From Microstegium vimineum (taxonomy: Eukaryota; Streptophyta; Magnoliopsida; Poales; Poaceae): a stretch of 64,000 nucleotides of DNA. The stretch spans positions 21,803,973 to 21,867,972 of the forward strand of contig CM039129.1 of the NCBI GenBank assembly GCA_022036555.1, written 5' to 3'. The notes beneath the pieces are model-generated. The model saw only the letters and a program-made list of their open reading frames with translations, did not search any database and was not told the DNA's origin. The translations under genes and the position numbers were made by a program. Of the stretch, positions 27,989 to 38,900 are shown piece after piece. The first letter of the stretch is position 1. Each line of letters starts with the position of its first letter.

Positions 27989-28774
27989 TTGAGCTTTAAT
28001 AAAATGCTAGAAACTCAATTAGCTCAATTAGCAGCACCTATGCCATCTATGGAACAAGGTATGATTCCTGGGAAACCAGAAGATTCAATTGAGCATGTGA
28101 ATATGGTCACAACGAGGTTCGGTAAGCCTCCACTTCGCTCCTATTGGGGCTATCTTCTCGATCCTCCCTTCATCATGAAGAAGGAAGATCTAGACCACCC
28201 GACGATCAAGTGCTCAATCGGACAACAAACCTTCCATAATGCCTTTTGCGATCTCGGATCAGACGTCAACATCATGTCTAAGGTAACATACGATAATCTC
28301 TTAGGAGGACCTATGGTCCCTACATATGTTCGCTTGCAGATGGCAAATCAAACCATACGGTTTCCCGAGGGACTCGCGAGGGATATCTTGGTGAACATCC
28401 AAGACGAATACATCCCCACCGATTTCATCATCTTGGACATGGGAGCCAATGTGGACGTCTCAGTCATCTTGGGAAGGCCCTTCCTCAACACCACCAACGC
28501 ATTCATCTATGTGGGATCGGGCCAAATCCACTTTCAGTTCCCGAGTCACAAGGTAAAATGTGCTTTCAATGGTTATAAACTTAACAAACAGGTTAAAGCA
28601 CAAACACCAACAAGAAGAGTTCGAGCCCCGTGCCAAAAGAAACAGTACCCGGAGGCCAAGATCAATGAACTCAAGGAGGATAAACCTGCCAGTCCAAGGC
28701 AGGTTTGGGAAGCAAAGAAGGTGCACTCACCACGATCTCCATTTCCGGAGCCATCAAGTGCACCTGAGGAATGA
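27989..28774 (+). pseudogene. A1 aspartic protease region
   Basis: Contains FNKMLETQLAQLAA (gag-pro linker), FCDLGSDVNIMSKVTYDNL (DLGS, the variant of the DSG/DTG motif usual in Athila) and VILGRPFLNTT. Basic and Pro-rich sequence follows to TGA at 28774. No RT follows. The 120 bp between gag and this frame look partly deleted. Confidence 0.8.
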
Positions 28775-29588
28775 ACAAGAAGGAGAGTCCTACTCCAAGG
28801 ACTTAAAATCAAAGAGTCTTCGCCGAAAGGTAAGTTGGTAGTTATTTTTTATTTCCCTTCTTATATTTAGTCCAATTCTTTAATTTCTTTCATGCTTAAA
28901 ATTCAGAAAAATAATAAAGCTAGATTAAATAAAACTTGATAATTAGTGTAGCACATAAAATTGACAAAAGGTAGGGCCATAGAGTGGTCGGTCGACCACC
29001 CTATGCACCATATCTTGGCTTATTCAAAAAGACGAACACAATGTGATCTTCATAAAAGAAAAAGAAAAAAATGGAGAACTAGGGGGGTCGGCCGACCACC
29101 CTAGGTGCCCCATGATCATCCCTCTTTCTTCCCCACCATCCTTTGTCCAAGCATCTCATGATTTGAGTAGTGAGACTTTCAAACATCAGATTTATCTTTA
29201 GGGGACATCTCTTTTGTCTTGTCATGCTTTAAAGTACATCAATCACTTTTGGTTAAAGCATGACACATCTTTGTCTCCCACTACTCCTTGTCCAAAGTGG
29301 GGAATCATGACACCTATCACTTTCACTTTATCATGCTTTGAAAAAGAAAACACATCAATCATCTTTGATCAAAGCATGACATACCTTTGTCCCCCACTAC
29401 TCTTTGTTTAAAGAGGAGAATCTTGACCACTTTAGCTCAGCTTTTGATCACATCACATAGCATCTTTCACCTTTCACCAAGCAATAGAAAAAGCATGAGT
29501 GGAATCCCCACTTTAGAGGGATGGCCGACCACTTTTGGTCACCTCTCTCTCTCTTTTGCTTTGTGTAAGGTATCTCACTTGGGCCTAC
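28775..29588 (+). other. A1 untranslated region between protease and 3' LTR
   Basis: Non-coding. It holds a direct repeat of about 105-109 bp (29222-29330 and 29331-29434, each TCATGCTTT...AAAGCATGACA...CCCACTACTC) and three GGTCGG(T/C)CGACC-type palindromes (28985, 29083, 29520). I see no pol-derived sequence. Confidence 0.6.
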
Positions 29589-30275
29589 AAGGCCCCACTT
29601 GGTCCCTGACCAGTGTGGCGACTTCCAGGAGGTCAAAGAGGAGGCCCACCTACCATAGGGTGGTCAGGAGACCGCCTCTATAGGTCGGTTGGCTCCCCCA
29701 ACCGCCATACCATTCCACACATTGTGGAAATCACAACCATCCACTCCTTGGTCGGTTCTAAGGCGGTTTGATCCAAGGGTGGAGGATGGAAGGCCCTGGA
29801 TCGCTGACATGGCGATGGAGTAGCCCCTACTCCACCCCCTACTATAAATAGAGGTCCATATCCCCCTCTCTAAACATGAAGAAGAAGTCTACAAGATCTA
29901 TTGCTTAGATTGTTCTAGGTGTTAGTCTAGTGTGGGAGTTAGAGTTGAGTCGAGCTGTGCTTGGGATTTCCGAAGTTGTCTTCTGGAGAGTTTGGTATAG
30001 CTCTTGTATCTTCCCTTCTTTGTAATACTTTACCTTTATCAATATATATCTTTCTCTCTACTTTACTTAGTATTTACTTTGAGCATTTCTATACTAGATA
30101 TAGTCTTGCTATATGCTTTTGCTCTTTAATAGCCTTTACATCCATAGTCTGTGATCCTTGTGACCTTTCATGTATGCGATCATTGCCTGTCATAGGGTGC
30201 TTTGATTATAGATCGTAGTCAAAGTAGTAAGTTGTGTGTAAGCGTGGTGCTTATATATCATCTTATCCTTGGTTA
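29589..30275 (+). repeat. A1 3' LTR, truncated
   Basis: The U3 half (29589-29830) is only about 80% like the 5' LTR by eye, but 29840-30260 is nearly identical to 25615-26030. TATAAATA lies at 29843-29850. Homology to the 5' LTR stops at about 30275, where coding sequence of element D starts. Confidence 0.7.
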
Positions 30276-32693
30276 TCGCTTATTTTCTTCCGACCTTGCT
30301 GACAAACTGACTTCTCTTCCTACTTGGAATGAGAATTTGTCTTCTTCTGAATCCTTATCTATTAAGCCTCTGCTGGCTCGAATAAGTTATCTAAGACAAT
30401 CCGAGTTAAATGGCAACGTGTTGGTTGCTAGTTTCTATCATCACTGTGTTCAACCCCTTATGCAGATGGATCATCTAGGTTTTGAATAACTGGCTCCTCT
30501 GATTGTCCTCGGATAATTGTTGATTCCGAGTTATCTGAGGAAAATATCTTTGACCACTTGGGGAGGGTCTTGAGTGGTGTCTTTGCTATGCCTCCTCGGG
30601 TTCCAGAATATGATGCTCATCATTCTCCTCCTCAGGTTAGTGGTTTTTGGTTTGTCTGAATTCTTTTCTTTTGGTGTTCTTTTTACTCATATCATGCTTG
30701 TGCCTTGTTTAGGAATATGGTCGCTCTTTTAAGCTTGATGTGCCTATTGATCCTGCTGCTCCTGTACATGCTGGAGTTGCTTCTGAGGTTACTTTGACCT
30801 CGGATTCTTCTTCTAGGTTGATTCGTGGACTTTGTGACACTGATGGGTATGTACCGTATACCCCTGACCCTCAGATTGCTCAAGTATTGTTGAATTCTAG
30901 GAAAAGGAAAGTTGAGTCTTCCGCTCAGCCTGCTCAACCCTCCTCCCGCCACCCGCCATCGTTCTCCTCGTTCGTTTACTCCCACAGGTAACATTATTGT
31001 AGGTGAGCATTTTTTGTTTTCAACCGAGTTGTTTTGTTTGCTATGTTTCTTTAATCTTGTCATGTGATATTTTCTTATCAGGTGGCCAATCTGTTCTTCT
31101 AGATAAGGGGCATTCTGACGATGATCCTCCTTTTGTTCGTCCTCCGTGAGTTTCTTTTCACTGGCTTTTTTGATTTCTTTCTAGAGTTTTTTTCTTATTG
31201 TAGAACTGTTTTAGTCGTAGGTCATCTGTTGACCAGTCCTCTAGTGATGCTGCACCAATTCCTTCGGCTATCCTGATTCCTTCTTCCGTATTACTTGATG
31301 ATGAGTTTTCTTTTGATATCCCCAAGCTTTTGTTTGCTCAAGTTGCTGCTTCTTACAGCAAATCAGTCAAGTGAGTCAGATTTTCTACCTAATGTTATGA
31401 TCTTAGTTGTCCTTGCCTAATATCCTTGTTCTCATTTTTCTTAGGCCCTCTTCTGATGCTCCTGCTTCGTCCCATGGCAGTAGGGTTCTTTTGTCTTGTT
31501 GATGGTGTTGTTTGTCTTTTGTTTTGTTTTAACTTTTCCTGTTTTGTCTCTTGTAGGATTTCGTCCTCCTGAAGGTACAAGTGTTGCTGGTACCTCCGAG
31601 TTGGTTGGTGCCTCTCCTCCTGTTGGCGCACGCCTTCTCGAGATTCCTGAGGTGAATGTTTCGGGTAAAGCTCTGATTTCTTCTCCGGTTGGTCCTTTGC
31701 TTCTTCAAGGGCCAAGTGATGAGGCTCAGCTTAACCGAATTGAGCGAACCCAGAAGCTTGTTTCTTCTTGGGATAAGTTGTCCACCTTTTTCAGCGCTGA
31801 ACTGAGGGTAAATTCCTTTGCCTTTCTTCTACTTTTCTTTCTTGTCTACATTTTATCTTTTTAACTTTGATATTTTGTAGGATTTCTGTCAGAGTTTGGT
31901 TGCTTCGTCATCTTCTTCTGAAGGTCAATCGATTCCTCATCTTCAGTCTGACCTTGCAAAAGTAAAGCTCGAGTTGTCTCAAACTCATGCTCCTTTGGAG
32001 CAAGAAAAGTGGCTTCGTGAGGCTGCTGAGGCCTCCTCGTTTGCTGTCATTGTTAACTTAAAAGCGAAACTGGCTGGTAGCTCCTTCTTGTATATTCTCT
32101 TGTTTCTATAAGGTTTTCTTTGCTATTTGTGCTTGATCTTCTGTTTAATTTGTAGATGTTGATCATGCTTGGATGGCTTGGGGTGAAGAGAAGAACGATT
32201 TGCCTCTTCATCTTGAATCTTCAGAGAGGAAAGCCGAAACTATAAGTTTAGTAACTGTTGTTCTTTGGCTTTTTTGTTGTTTTTTTCTTTTCTTAGTCTT
32301 CTAAGTTCTTTGTCTTTTCAGTCATTGAAGTCGGAGCATGCTTTACAGGCTCAACTTTTGGAGGTTCATGGTAAATACATGTCTTTGTTTGTTGCTGTGA
32401 AGCCGATTATTGCTGCTGTCTGCCGTGAAGGGGATGATAGTGATGGCTTGAGGAGCTTGGTTCATGTACTGTCTCTTCGATTTCGCAAGTTTGTGGAAAA
32501 TGGATTTGAACGCTGCATAAACAACATTGTTTCCTTTGCTCATGCTCTTGCTCATGAGGTGCCTTTGGATCGAATTCTTGAAGATCCAATGGATGCCGAA
32601 CTTTTGGAGAAGTGGGAGCAATCAAAGCCCGAAGTCAAGGAACTCTGTAGTAAGATATTTGGTCAGATGAAAGTGTTGCCCTCTTCTCCTTGA
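30276..32693 (+). pseudogene. Multi-exon gene antisense to element D (C-terminal part; coiled-coil protein)
   Basis: Nine exons can be traced by GT-AG sites: to 30635; 30713-30987; 31082-31145; 31221-31370; 31445-~31497; 31557-31807; 31881-32076; 32156-32245; 32322-32693 (TGA). The protein is Ser/Pro-rich with a helical, charged C-terminus (LQSDLAKVKLELSQTHA, LRFRKFVENGFERCINNIV, ELLEKWEQSKPEVKEL). The 5' part is lost at the A1 junction. An earlier frame ends at MDHLGFE-stop (30487-30489) and coding resumes in another frame, and an extra base near 30943 breaks exon 2 in this copy. It resembles the C-terminal half of the T2 antisense gene in layout, not in sequence. Confidence 0.6.
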
Positions 32694-33146
32694 GAAAGAA
32701 CATTTGTTTATCTTTGGATGGTCTTGTAATATATACTCTACATGATCTTTTGCTTTGATATATCATCAGGCTTCGTCCTGATGTGTTCATTCTAATTTCT
32801 TGATTCTGAAATGATAGTAGTCGTTTAGTTTGCTTTCTGACCGGCTTGCTTGTTAGCCTTGCGATAACTTTGTTTTCTAGCTTTTGTAAGCCTTGTAGAG
32901 CTCTTCTGGTTTATAAGATATTTGCAGCTTTGTGCCTCTAGATTAGGCTTTATAGTTCTTCATCTCTACGCTTTGTTTGTCTTCTATAGAGCAATCTCCA
33001 AGTTGTTTCGGACTAGTATTGTCGACTTGTTAGTCGTCGAGTGGTTGCTAGCTGAAGCAGTCAATGTCATCTTATGGTGTAGAAGTAGTTCGCTTGTAGT
33101 CATTGTTGTGTCGAGTTGTGCTGCTCTTCTAGCAGTCAACTATATG
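32694..33146. other. 3' flank of the antisense gene and degenerate repeat units
   Basis: Probable 3' UTR of the antisense gene (TTGTAATATATAC near 32726). From about 33,010 there are decayed units related to the array that follows (GTCGAGTTGTGCTGCTC..., GCAGTCAACTATATGTG). Nothing else is recognised. Confidence 0.45.
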
Positions 33147-33908
33147 TGTCATGCCGTCTCACGAAATGGTTGACTTGTAGATATGAACCAGACTATGCCG
33201 CTCATGGTGCAAAGTAGTCGATTATTTTATTATGCTGCTTCATGAAACAGTTCACTTGAAGATTCGTGTCAGACAGTGTCGCTCATGGTGCAAAGTTGTC
33301 GGCTATTTGTCATGCCGTCTCACGAAACGATTGACTTGTAGATATGAACCAGACTGTGCCGCTCATGGTGCAAAGCAGTTGATTATTTTGTCATGCTGCC
33401 TCATGAAGCAGTTGACTTGAAGATTCGTGCCAGACAGTGCCACTCATGGTGCAAAGTTGTCGGCTATTTGTGATGCCGTCTCACGAAACGGTTGACTTGT
33501 AGATATGAACCAAACTATGCCGCTCATGGTGCAAAGCAGTTGGTTATTTTGTCATGCTGCCTCACGAAGCAGTTGACTTGAAGATTCGTGCCAGACAGTG
33601 CTGCTCATGGTGCAAAGCTGTCAGCTATTTGTCATGTCGTCTCACGAAACAGTTGACTTGCAGATATGAACCAGACTGTGTCGCTCATGGTGCAAAGTAG
33701 TCAGTTATTTTGTCATACTGCCTCATGAAGCAGTTGACTTGAAGATTCGTGCCAGACAGTGCCACTCATGGTGCAAAGCTGTCGGCTATTTGTCATGCTG
33801 TCTCACGAAACAGTTGACTTGTAGATATGAACCAGACTGTGCCGCTCATGGTACAAAGCAGTCGGTTAGTTTGTCATGTTGCTTCACGAAGCAGTTGACT
33901 TGTAGATC
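33147..33908. repeat. Minisatellite: ~80.5-bp monomers alternating as a ~161-bp dimer
   Basis: The word CTCATGGT(G/A)CAAAG occurs at about 33200, 33281, 33361, 33442, 33522, 33603, 33683, 33764 and 33844, a spacing of 80, 81, 80, 81 and so on. Two monomer types alternate: type A has GATATGAACCAGACTGTGCC, type B has GATTCGTGCCAGACAGTGCC. The true period is therefore 161 bp with about 4.5 dimers. Confidence 0.95.
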
Positions 33909-33975
33909 GTTTTCTCTGGAGTCTTGTATCTTGCTCATGTTATTACTTGTAAAACTTCTTGAGTTGGCTGATATG

Positions 33976-35443
33976 TTAAGTGTTGCTTATTTGTACTCCG
34001 TCTTCTGTTATCAGTTCGTATGTTCCGGGTTGTATTGTTGTCTTGATGATGAAAGGGCCTTCCCATGGGCTGAGTAGTTTATGTCTTCCATCTTTCTTCT
34101 GAATTAGACATAATACCAAGTCTCCTGGTTTTAATGTTCTTGGATGTGTATTCCTGTCATTGTCATAGTGTCTTCATAAGCCTTGTAGGTATCTTGCATT
34201 TTGAATCACTGAGTTGTCTCTTATTTCTTCGATTGTGTCGATTTCTAACCGCCTTGTTTCTTCGACTTCTCCTTCATCATATTGTTCTATTCTTGGTGAT
34301 TGCCATATTAAGTCCACGGGTAGTACGACCTCTGATCTGTATACCAGAAAAAATGGTGAATATCCTGTTGCTCTACTGATCTGGGTTCTTAAGCCCCATA
34401 CTACTTTTGGTAACTCTTCTATCCATTTCCCTCCATAGTCTTTCAAGTCTTCATATAGTCTTGGTTTTAGGCCTTGTAGTAGTAGTCCATTAGCTCTTTC
34501 GACTTGTCCATTTGCTTGGGGGTGAGCGACTAATGCATAGTCTATTTCAATCCCACAATCTCTTGCCCAATATTGGAATTCCTTCGCTGTGAATGGTGAC
34601 CCTAGGTCTGTAATAATCCTGTTGGGCATCCCAAATCTGTGCATGATATCTTGTATGAATTCTGCTGCTTTGTCTGCACTGTATTTGACTAGTGGTTTTT
34701 ATTCGATCCACTTAGTGAACTTATCCACTGCCACAAATATATATTCAAATCCTCCTTCTTCTTTCTTGAGAGGTTCGACTTGATCTAGCCCCCAACATGA
34801 GAAGGGCCAGGCTAGTGGTATGCAGATTAGGTTATGTGTCGGGACATGTGATTGTCTTGCAAACATTTGACAACTTTTGCAAGTCTTGACTAGTTGTTCT
34901 GCATCTTTGGGTGTTGTTGGCCAGTAGAATCCGCTTCTGAATGCTTTACCAATAAATGTTCTGGATGCTGCATGGTTTCTGCAACATCCCGAGTGGATTT
35001 CTTCTAATATCTCCTTTGCTTCTTGTGTTGATATACATTTGAGTAATACTCTAGAAGATGTCACCCTCTTGTATAATTTGTCCTTTACAAGGACATAGGG
35101 TTTGCTTTTTCTTATAACTCTTGTAGCTTCTGTTTTGTCTTCGGGTAGTTTGCTTTCGCTTTTATAATCGATGTATGTCTGTCTCCAATCACTCTCTATC
35201 TTGAGGATTTGTCTTGATGTGTTGAGTTTTTCTGTTTCGTTTGTGTCCATTGGGTCTTCCTTTTGCTTGGTGATTCCTTGAATTCATGGTTTTGCGAGTT
35301 CTTCTACGAATACCCCTGCTGGTACTTTCGCCCTATATGATCCCAATTTTGATAGGATATCTACCGCCACATTTGAATCTCTTGGAACATGATGGATTTC
35401 CAGTCCTTCAAATTCTTCTCAAGCTTTCTTATTTCTACACAGT
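33976..35443 (-). pseudogene. D pol remnant: RNase H end and integrase
   Basis: Read leftwards: LEIHHVPRDSNVAVDILSKL (RNase H end), an HHCC zinc finger (HSGCCRNH...CKSCQMFA), core residues in WGLDQVEPL, IITDLGSPFTAKEF (Asp kept, usual TDNG changed to TDLG) and HPQANGQVERANGLL (Glu), then the C-terminal PGDLVLCLIQKKDGRH and PGTYELITEDG. Breaks: TAA at 34699-34701 after DKFTKWIE and TGA at 34174-34176. Both are also present in the second copy, so they predate the duplication. Confidence 0.85.
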
Positions 35444-37259
35444 TGAGAGATCTCTAGTGTTTTGGTTAATTGATGAAACCTAAGGTACTAACCTAGCTCT
35501 AAGTGTGTGAGTAGGTCTAGTACACTCATGGAAGATGATGACAAGTGATGGAGCAAGCAAGGAAGCAAGATTGCAAGAGCTCACACTTGGAGAAGATGGA
35601 AAGAGAAAAGTCCCTAAGCAATTCAAGGCAAAGGTATTTGCTAGGGCTTTTCTTTTGGTGATCAAGACACCAAGTGGGTGTGATCACATTTAGGTTAGAC
35701 AACCGTACTATTAAGAGGGGAAATGAAAAAGTGATTGCGGTTTGTCAAGTGCCACTAGGTGTTATCTATATTGCATGTGCATTTAGGACCCAGTGACATA
35801 CTCCATGGGATTTGACAAGTAAAACATGCCAAGTAGTGATGACTAAAGAAGTATCTTAGTGCTTGGCACATTGGAGCAAGATTGAAAAGATCGGAGACAA
35901 GTGAGGATCAAGCAGAGGCGTTGGATGCTGCAGAATCAGGCGTCAGACGCTGTCCGACGCATTGGACGATGGCGTCGGACGCTGAAAACTTTGACTCAGC
36001 ACGTCCGCCGGCCTCAGAGAAGCAGGAGGATTTTTCCCAAAGGCGTCAAACGCTGTCTGTCAGATCGACGGAGCGTCCAGAAATATTTTCCCAGAATATT
36101 CTCAGAAACCCGAGAGCAACGAGTTAGCGCCGGACGCTGAGGCGCAACGTCCGATGCGAAACAACAGAGCGTCCGTCGGGTTTCCAGAGAGCTCTGCAAG
36201 CGAGCAGTTTGAAGACAAGCGCCAGACGCTGGAGGATCGTGCGTCAGACGTTGGCGGCGGAGCGTCCATCGCCCACGCATTAGCCCAATGGCTAGTTCTG
36301 ACAAGGCGTCGGACGCTGGCGACGGAGCGTCCGTCGCCCCCGTGAAGAGCGTTTGTCGCCAACTTAACAGGGCAACGGCTAGAAGACTTTGAAGGGAGTT
36401 ATAAATATGTGTTGGCTGGCTCTAGGGTTTCTCTCTCGCATATTTGAACATCTTGAGAGTCCTTTGAGCTAAGCAAACTCCCTCCCACTCATCTCGATGC
36501 TTGGTTAGTGAATTTCCAAAAGAGATTGAGTGATCCAAGTGCATTTCACATATAGCTTGCATCTAGTGGCACTTGGGAGGCGTTCTCGCTACAAATTTCT
36601 TGTTACTCTTGGTGATTGCCATCACCTAAACAGTTTGGAGCAGCGGTGGTAGATCTAGAAGCTTGGTGATTGTGCTTCGTCGACTACAAGTTGATTGTGA
36701 GGGGTTTCTTGTGCCTTCCCCGCGGGAGATCGCAAAGGTAACTCTAGCGGATTGCTCGTGGCGGTTCAATAGCCTCATATTGTGTTGGTTGTGCGGCACC
36801 CAGTGACGGGTTTGGCGTGTGATGCCAATTAGCGCGTGAACCTCCAAGTGAGTGTCTTGCCACAACGGGGACTAGCTAGTTGGCAAACTAGTGAACCTCG
36901 GAAGAAAATCAAGTGTCAACCATTGTCTCCTGTGATTGTGTGATCTCATTGGTATTCACTTGATTGGTTCATCCCCTACAACTCCACGGTGGTATAATCT
37001 CCTTTCCCATCTTTGCATTACCTTATTCATACTTGTTCTAGTATATTAGGTTGTGCCTAGAGGGATACTAGATTTGAGTAGGCATTGTTTGATCCTAGAG
37101 CTTATTAGGATAGAAATTGTGGATAGGTGGCTTTGCATCCCCTAGTAGGCTAGTGCAAGTCAAGCTTTGCCTCATTGTTATCTAACTTGTTGTTGAGATT
37201 GTTTTTAGTTTTCGATTTAGGCTATTGAACCCCCTCTAGCCATCACTTAGGACCTTTCA
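35444..37259 (+). repeat. S 5' LTR
   Basis: 1816 bp, TGAGAGATCTCTAGTG...GACCTTTCA. The U3 (about 35,900-36,340) holds around ten variants of the near-palindrome GCGTCGGACGCTG. A TATAAATA box lies at 36400-36407. Confidence 0.88.
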
Positions 37260-37316
37260 AGTGGTATCAAAGCTAGTACACCATTTATTTGAGGCTTAAC
37301 AACCTACGGTGTGAAG

Positions 37317-38900
37317 ATGGCTCATATCAACAACATGAAGAAACCACCCAAGTTTGATGACTCAAACTATGGCTATTGGAAAGTGAAGATGACCGCTCAT
37401 ATCAAGTCAATTAGCCGGAAGGTTTGGCTTGTGGTGGACAAGAAATTTGAGGTTGTAAATGAGGCGGCTCCCACTCCTCAAGAGGAAGAAAAGTTGCAAC
37501 ACAATGATATTGCTCTAAGTGCTATTCATGAGGCACTTGATGAGAAAGTGTTTGAGCAAATCAAGAATCTTGAGAGTGCTCATGAGACTTGGAAGAAGCT
37601 AGAAGAATCATTTGAAGGCACTCAAGCCGTCAAAAGTGCTAAGGCATACATCCTCAAAGAAAAGTTTGCAAGTTTCAAGATGAAGGATGATGAGAATGTG
37701 CCAGAGATGTTTCATAGGCTAAAAGTGTTAGTCAATGATCTCACGACCCTTGGTGAGAAGGTTGAGGACAAGGACTTCTCTCACAAGTTCTTGAGAAGTC
37801 TCCCATCTTGGTTTGAGACTCTTGTGACCTTGATTGTGAGAGGTGGATTGGACACCATGACTCCTAATCAAGTCTTGGGAGATGTAATGACACAAGATGC
37901 TTACCGGGACAACAAAGAAGAAGATGTCAAGAAAGAAGAAAAGAAAGAAGAGAAGAAGGAGAGCATAGCTTTCAAAGCTACTTCATCATACAAGAGCAAG
38001 GTCAAAGCCAAGGTTGAAGAATCTAGTGAGGATGAAGACTCAAGTGCTAGTGAGGTTGATGAAGAAGAAATGGCTCTCTTTGTGAGAAAATTTGGAAGAT
38101 TCATGAAGAAGAAGGGCTATCATGCAAGAAGGAAGAGAACATCTTCCAAGAACTTTGATGAGCCAAGGAAGTGCTTCAAGTGTGGAAGGTTTGATCATCT
38201 CATTGCTCATTGTCCATACAATAGTGACAAGGATGATGATGATCACAAGAAGAGAGACAAGAAAGAGAAGAAGCCCACCTTTGACAACAACAACAAGAAG
38301 AAGGGGTATTCTCACATAGTGACATGGGATAGTGACTCTTCATGTGATGATGATGATCAAGAGAAAAAGACCACTACCAAGAAGAAGGCTTTTGTAAGCA
38401 TTGCAATGAGGGACAAGATCTCTCTATTTGACACTCCATCATCATGCTTCATGGCTAATTCCACTAAGGTACTTTCTCATGATGAGAGTGAGAGTGAGAG
38501 CGATAGTGATAGTGATAGTGAGGAACCCTCCAAGGAGGAACTCATGGACATACTTGAACAAGCTAAGGAATACATTGATAAGAAGAGGAAGGAATGCAAG
38601 GAATTGCGCAAGACCAATGTGGCTCTTGAGAAAAACCTTGATGAGGTCGTAGCATCTCATGAGAGGTTAATGGAAGCCTATGAGAAGCTAGTGAAGTCTC
38701 ACACTAAGCTTGAAAGATCTCATTCCTCTCTCTTAGATCAAAGTAAGAAAGAGATTGTTCAAACATGTGACATGAGAGTTACTTGTGATATTCTTGATGA
38801 ATCCTTTTATGCTCCTATCATTGTTGCTCCCACTAACCCCTCTTGTAGCACTATTATTCCTACTTCATCTACTAGTGATGGTTTTGAAGAAATACGAGGT
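37317..38900 (+). pseudogene. S gag, 5' part
   Basis: Opens at the ATG at 37317 (MAHINNMKKPPKFDDSNYGY). It carries a UBN2/copia gag domain (WKVKMTAHIKSIS, AYILKEKFASFKMKDDENV, FLRSLPSWFETLV), a Glu/Lys-rich stretch and a zinc knuckle CFKCGRFDHLIAHC. A Ser/Asp repeat (SESESDSDSDSEE) and a coiled-coil-rich segment (near 38,560-38,760) follow. The frame is cut at FEEIRG by a solo LTR and resumes at 40419 with FTCDASLMVENETLKKEV. Confidence 0.88.

Larger units (their letters stand above)
25052..30275 (+). mobile_element. A1: Athila-like Ty3/gypsy element with gag and protease only
   Basis: The 5' LTR runs from about 25052 to 26591, then TAGCGCCGTTGCTGGGGA at 26596-26613, the primer-binding site typical of Athila/Tat elements. 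Gag (26733-27869) and protease (27989-28774) follow. RT, RNase H and integrase are absent; the space up to the 3' LTR is only 0.8 kb. The 3' LTR (29589-30275) is cut at 30275, where unrelated element D begins. The outer LTR start is uncertain because no target-site duplication can be paired. Confidence 0.75.
30276..35443 (-). mobile_element. D: Tat-lineage Ty3/gypsy remnant, minus strand, with antisense gene and tandem array
   Basis: On the minus strand it runs from RNase H (35443) through integrase (to 33976), a tandem array (33147-33908) and a multi-exon gene in the opposite direction (30276-32693). This order, pol then repeats then an antisense frame before the 3' LTR, is that of Tat-lineage elements. 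Both LTRs are missing: the right side is cut by element S (35444), the left by the junction with A1 (30275). Confidence 0.8.
29758..36071. repeat. Copy 1 of a large near-identical duplication (partner 57689-64000)
   Basis: Everything from inside the A1 LTR through element D and the first 630 bp of the S LTR recurs at 57689-64000 at a steady offset of 27,929-27,931 bp. Small differences cluster in the first 2 kb. The part beyond about 34,000 looks identical by eye. The match is cut only by the window end. Confidence 0.95.

Noticed and set aside
33147..33908. Regular ~80-bp array considered as a CRISPR array
   Set aside because: Units are contiguous and similar along their whole length with no unique spacers, and the context is a plant retrotransposon.
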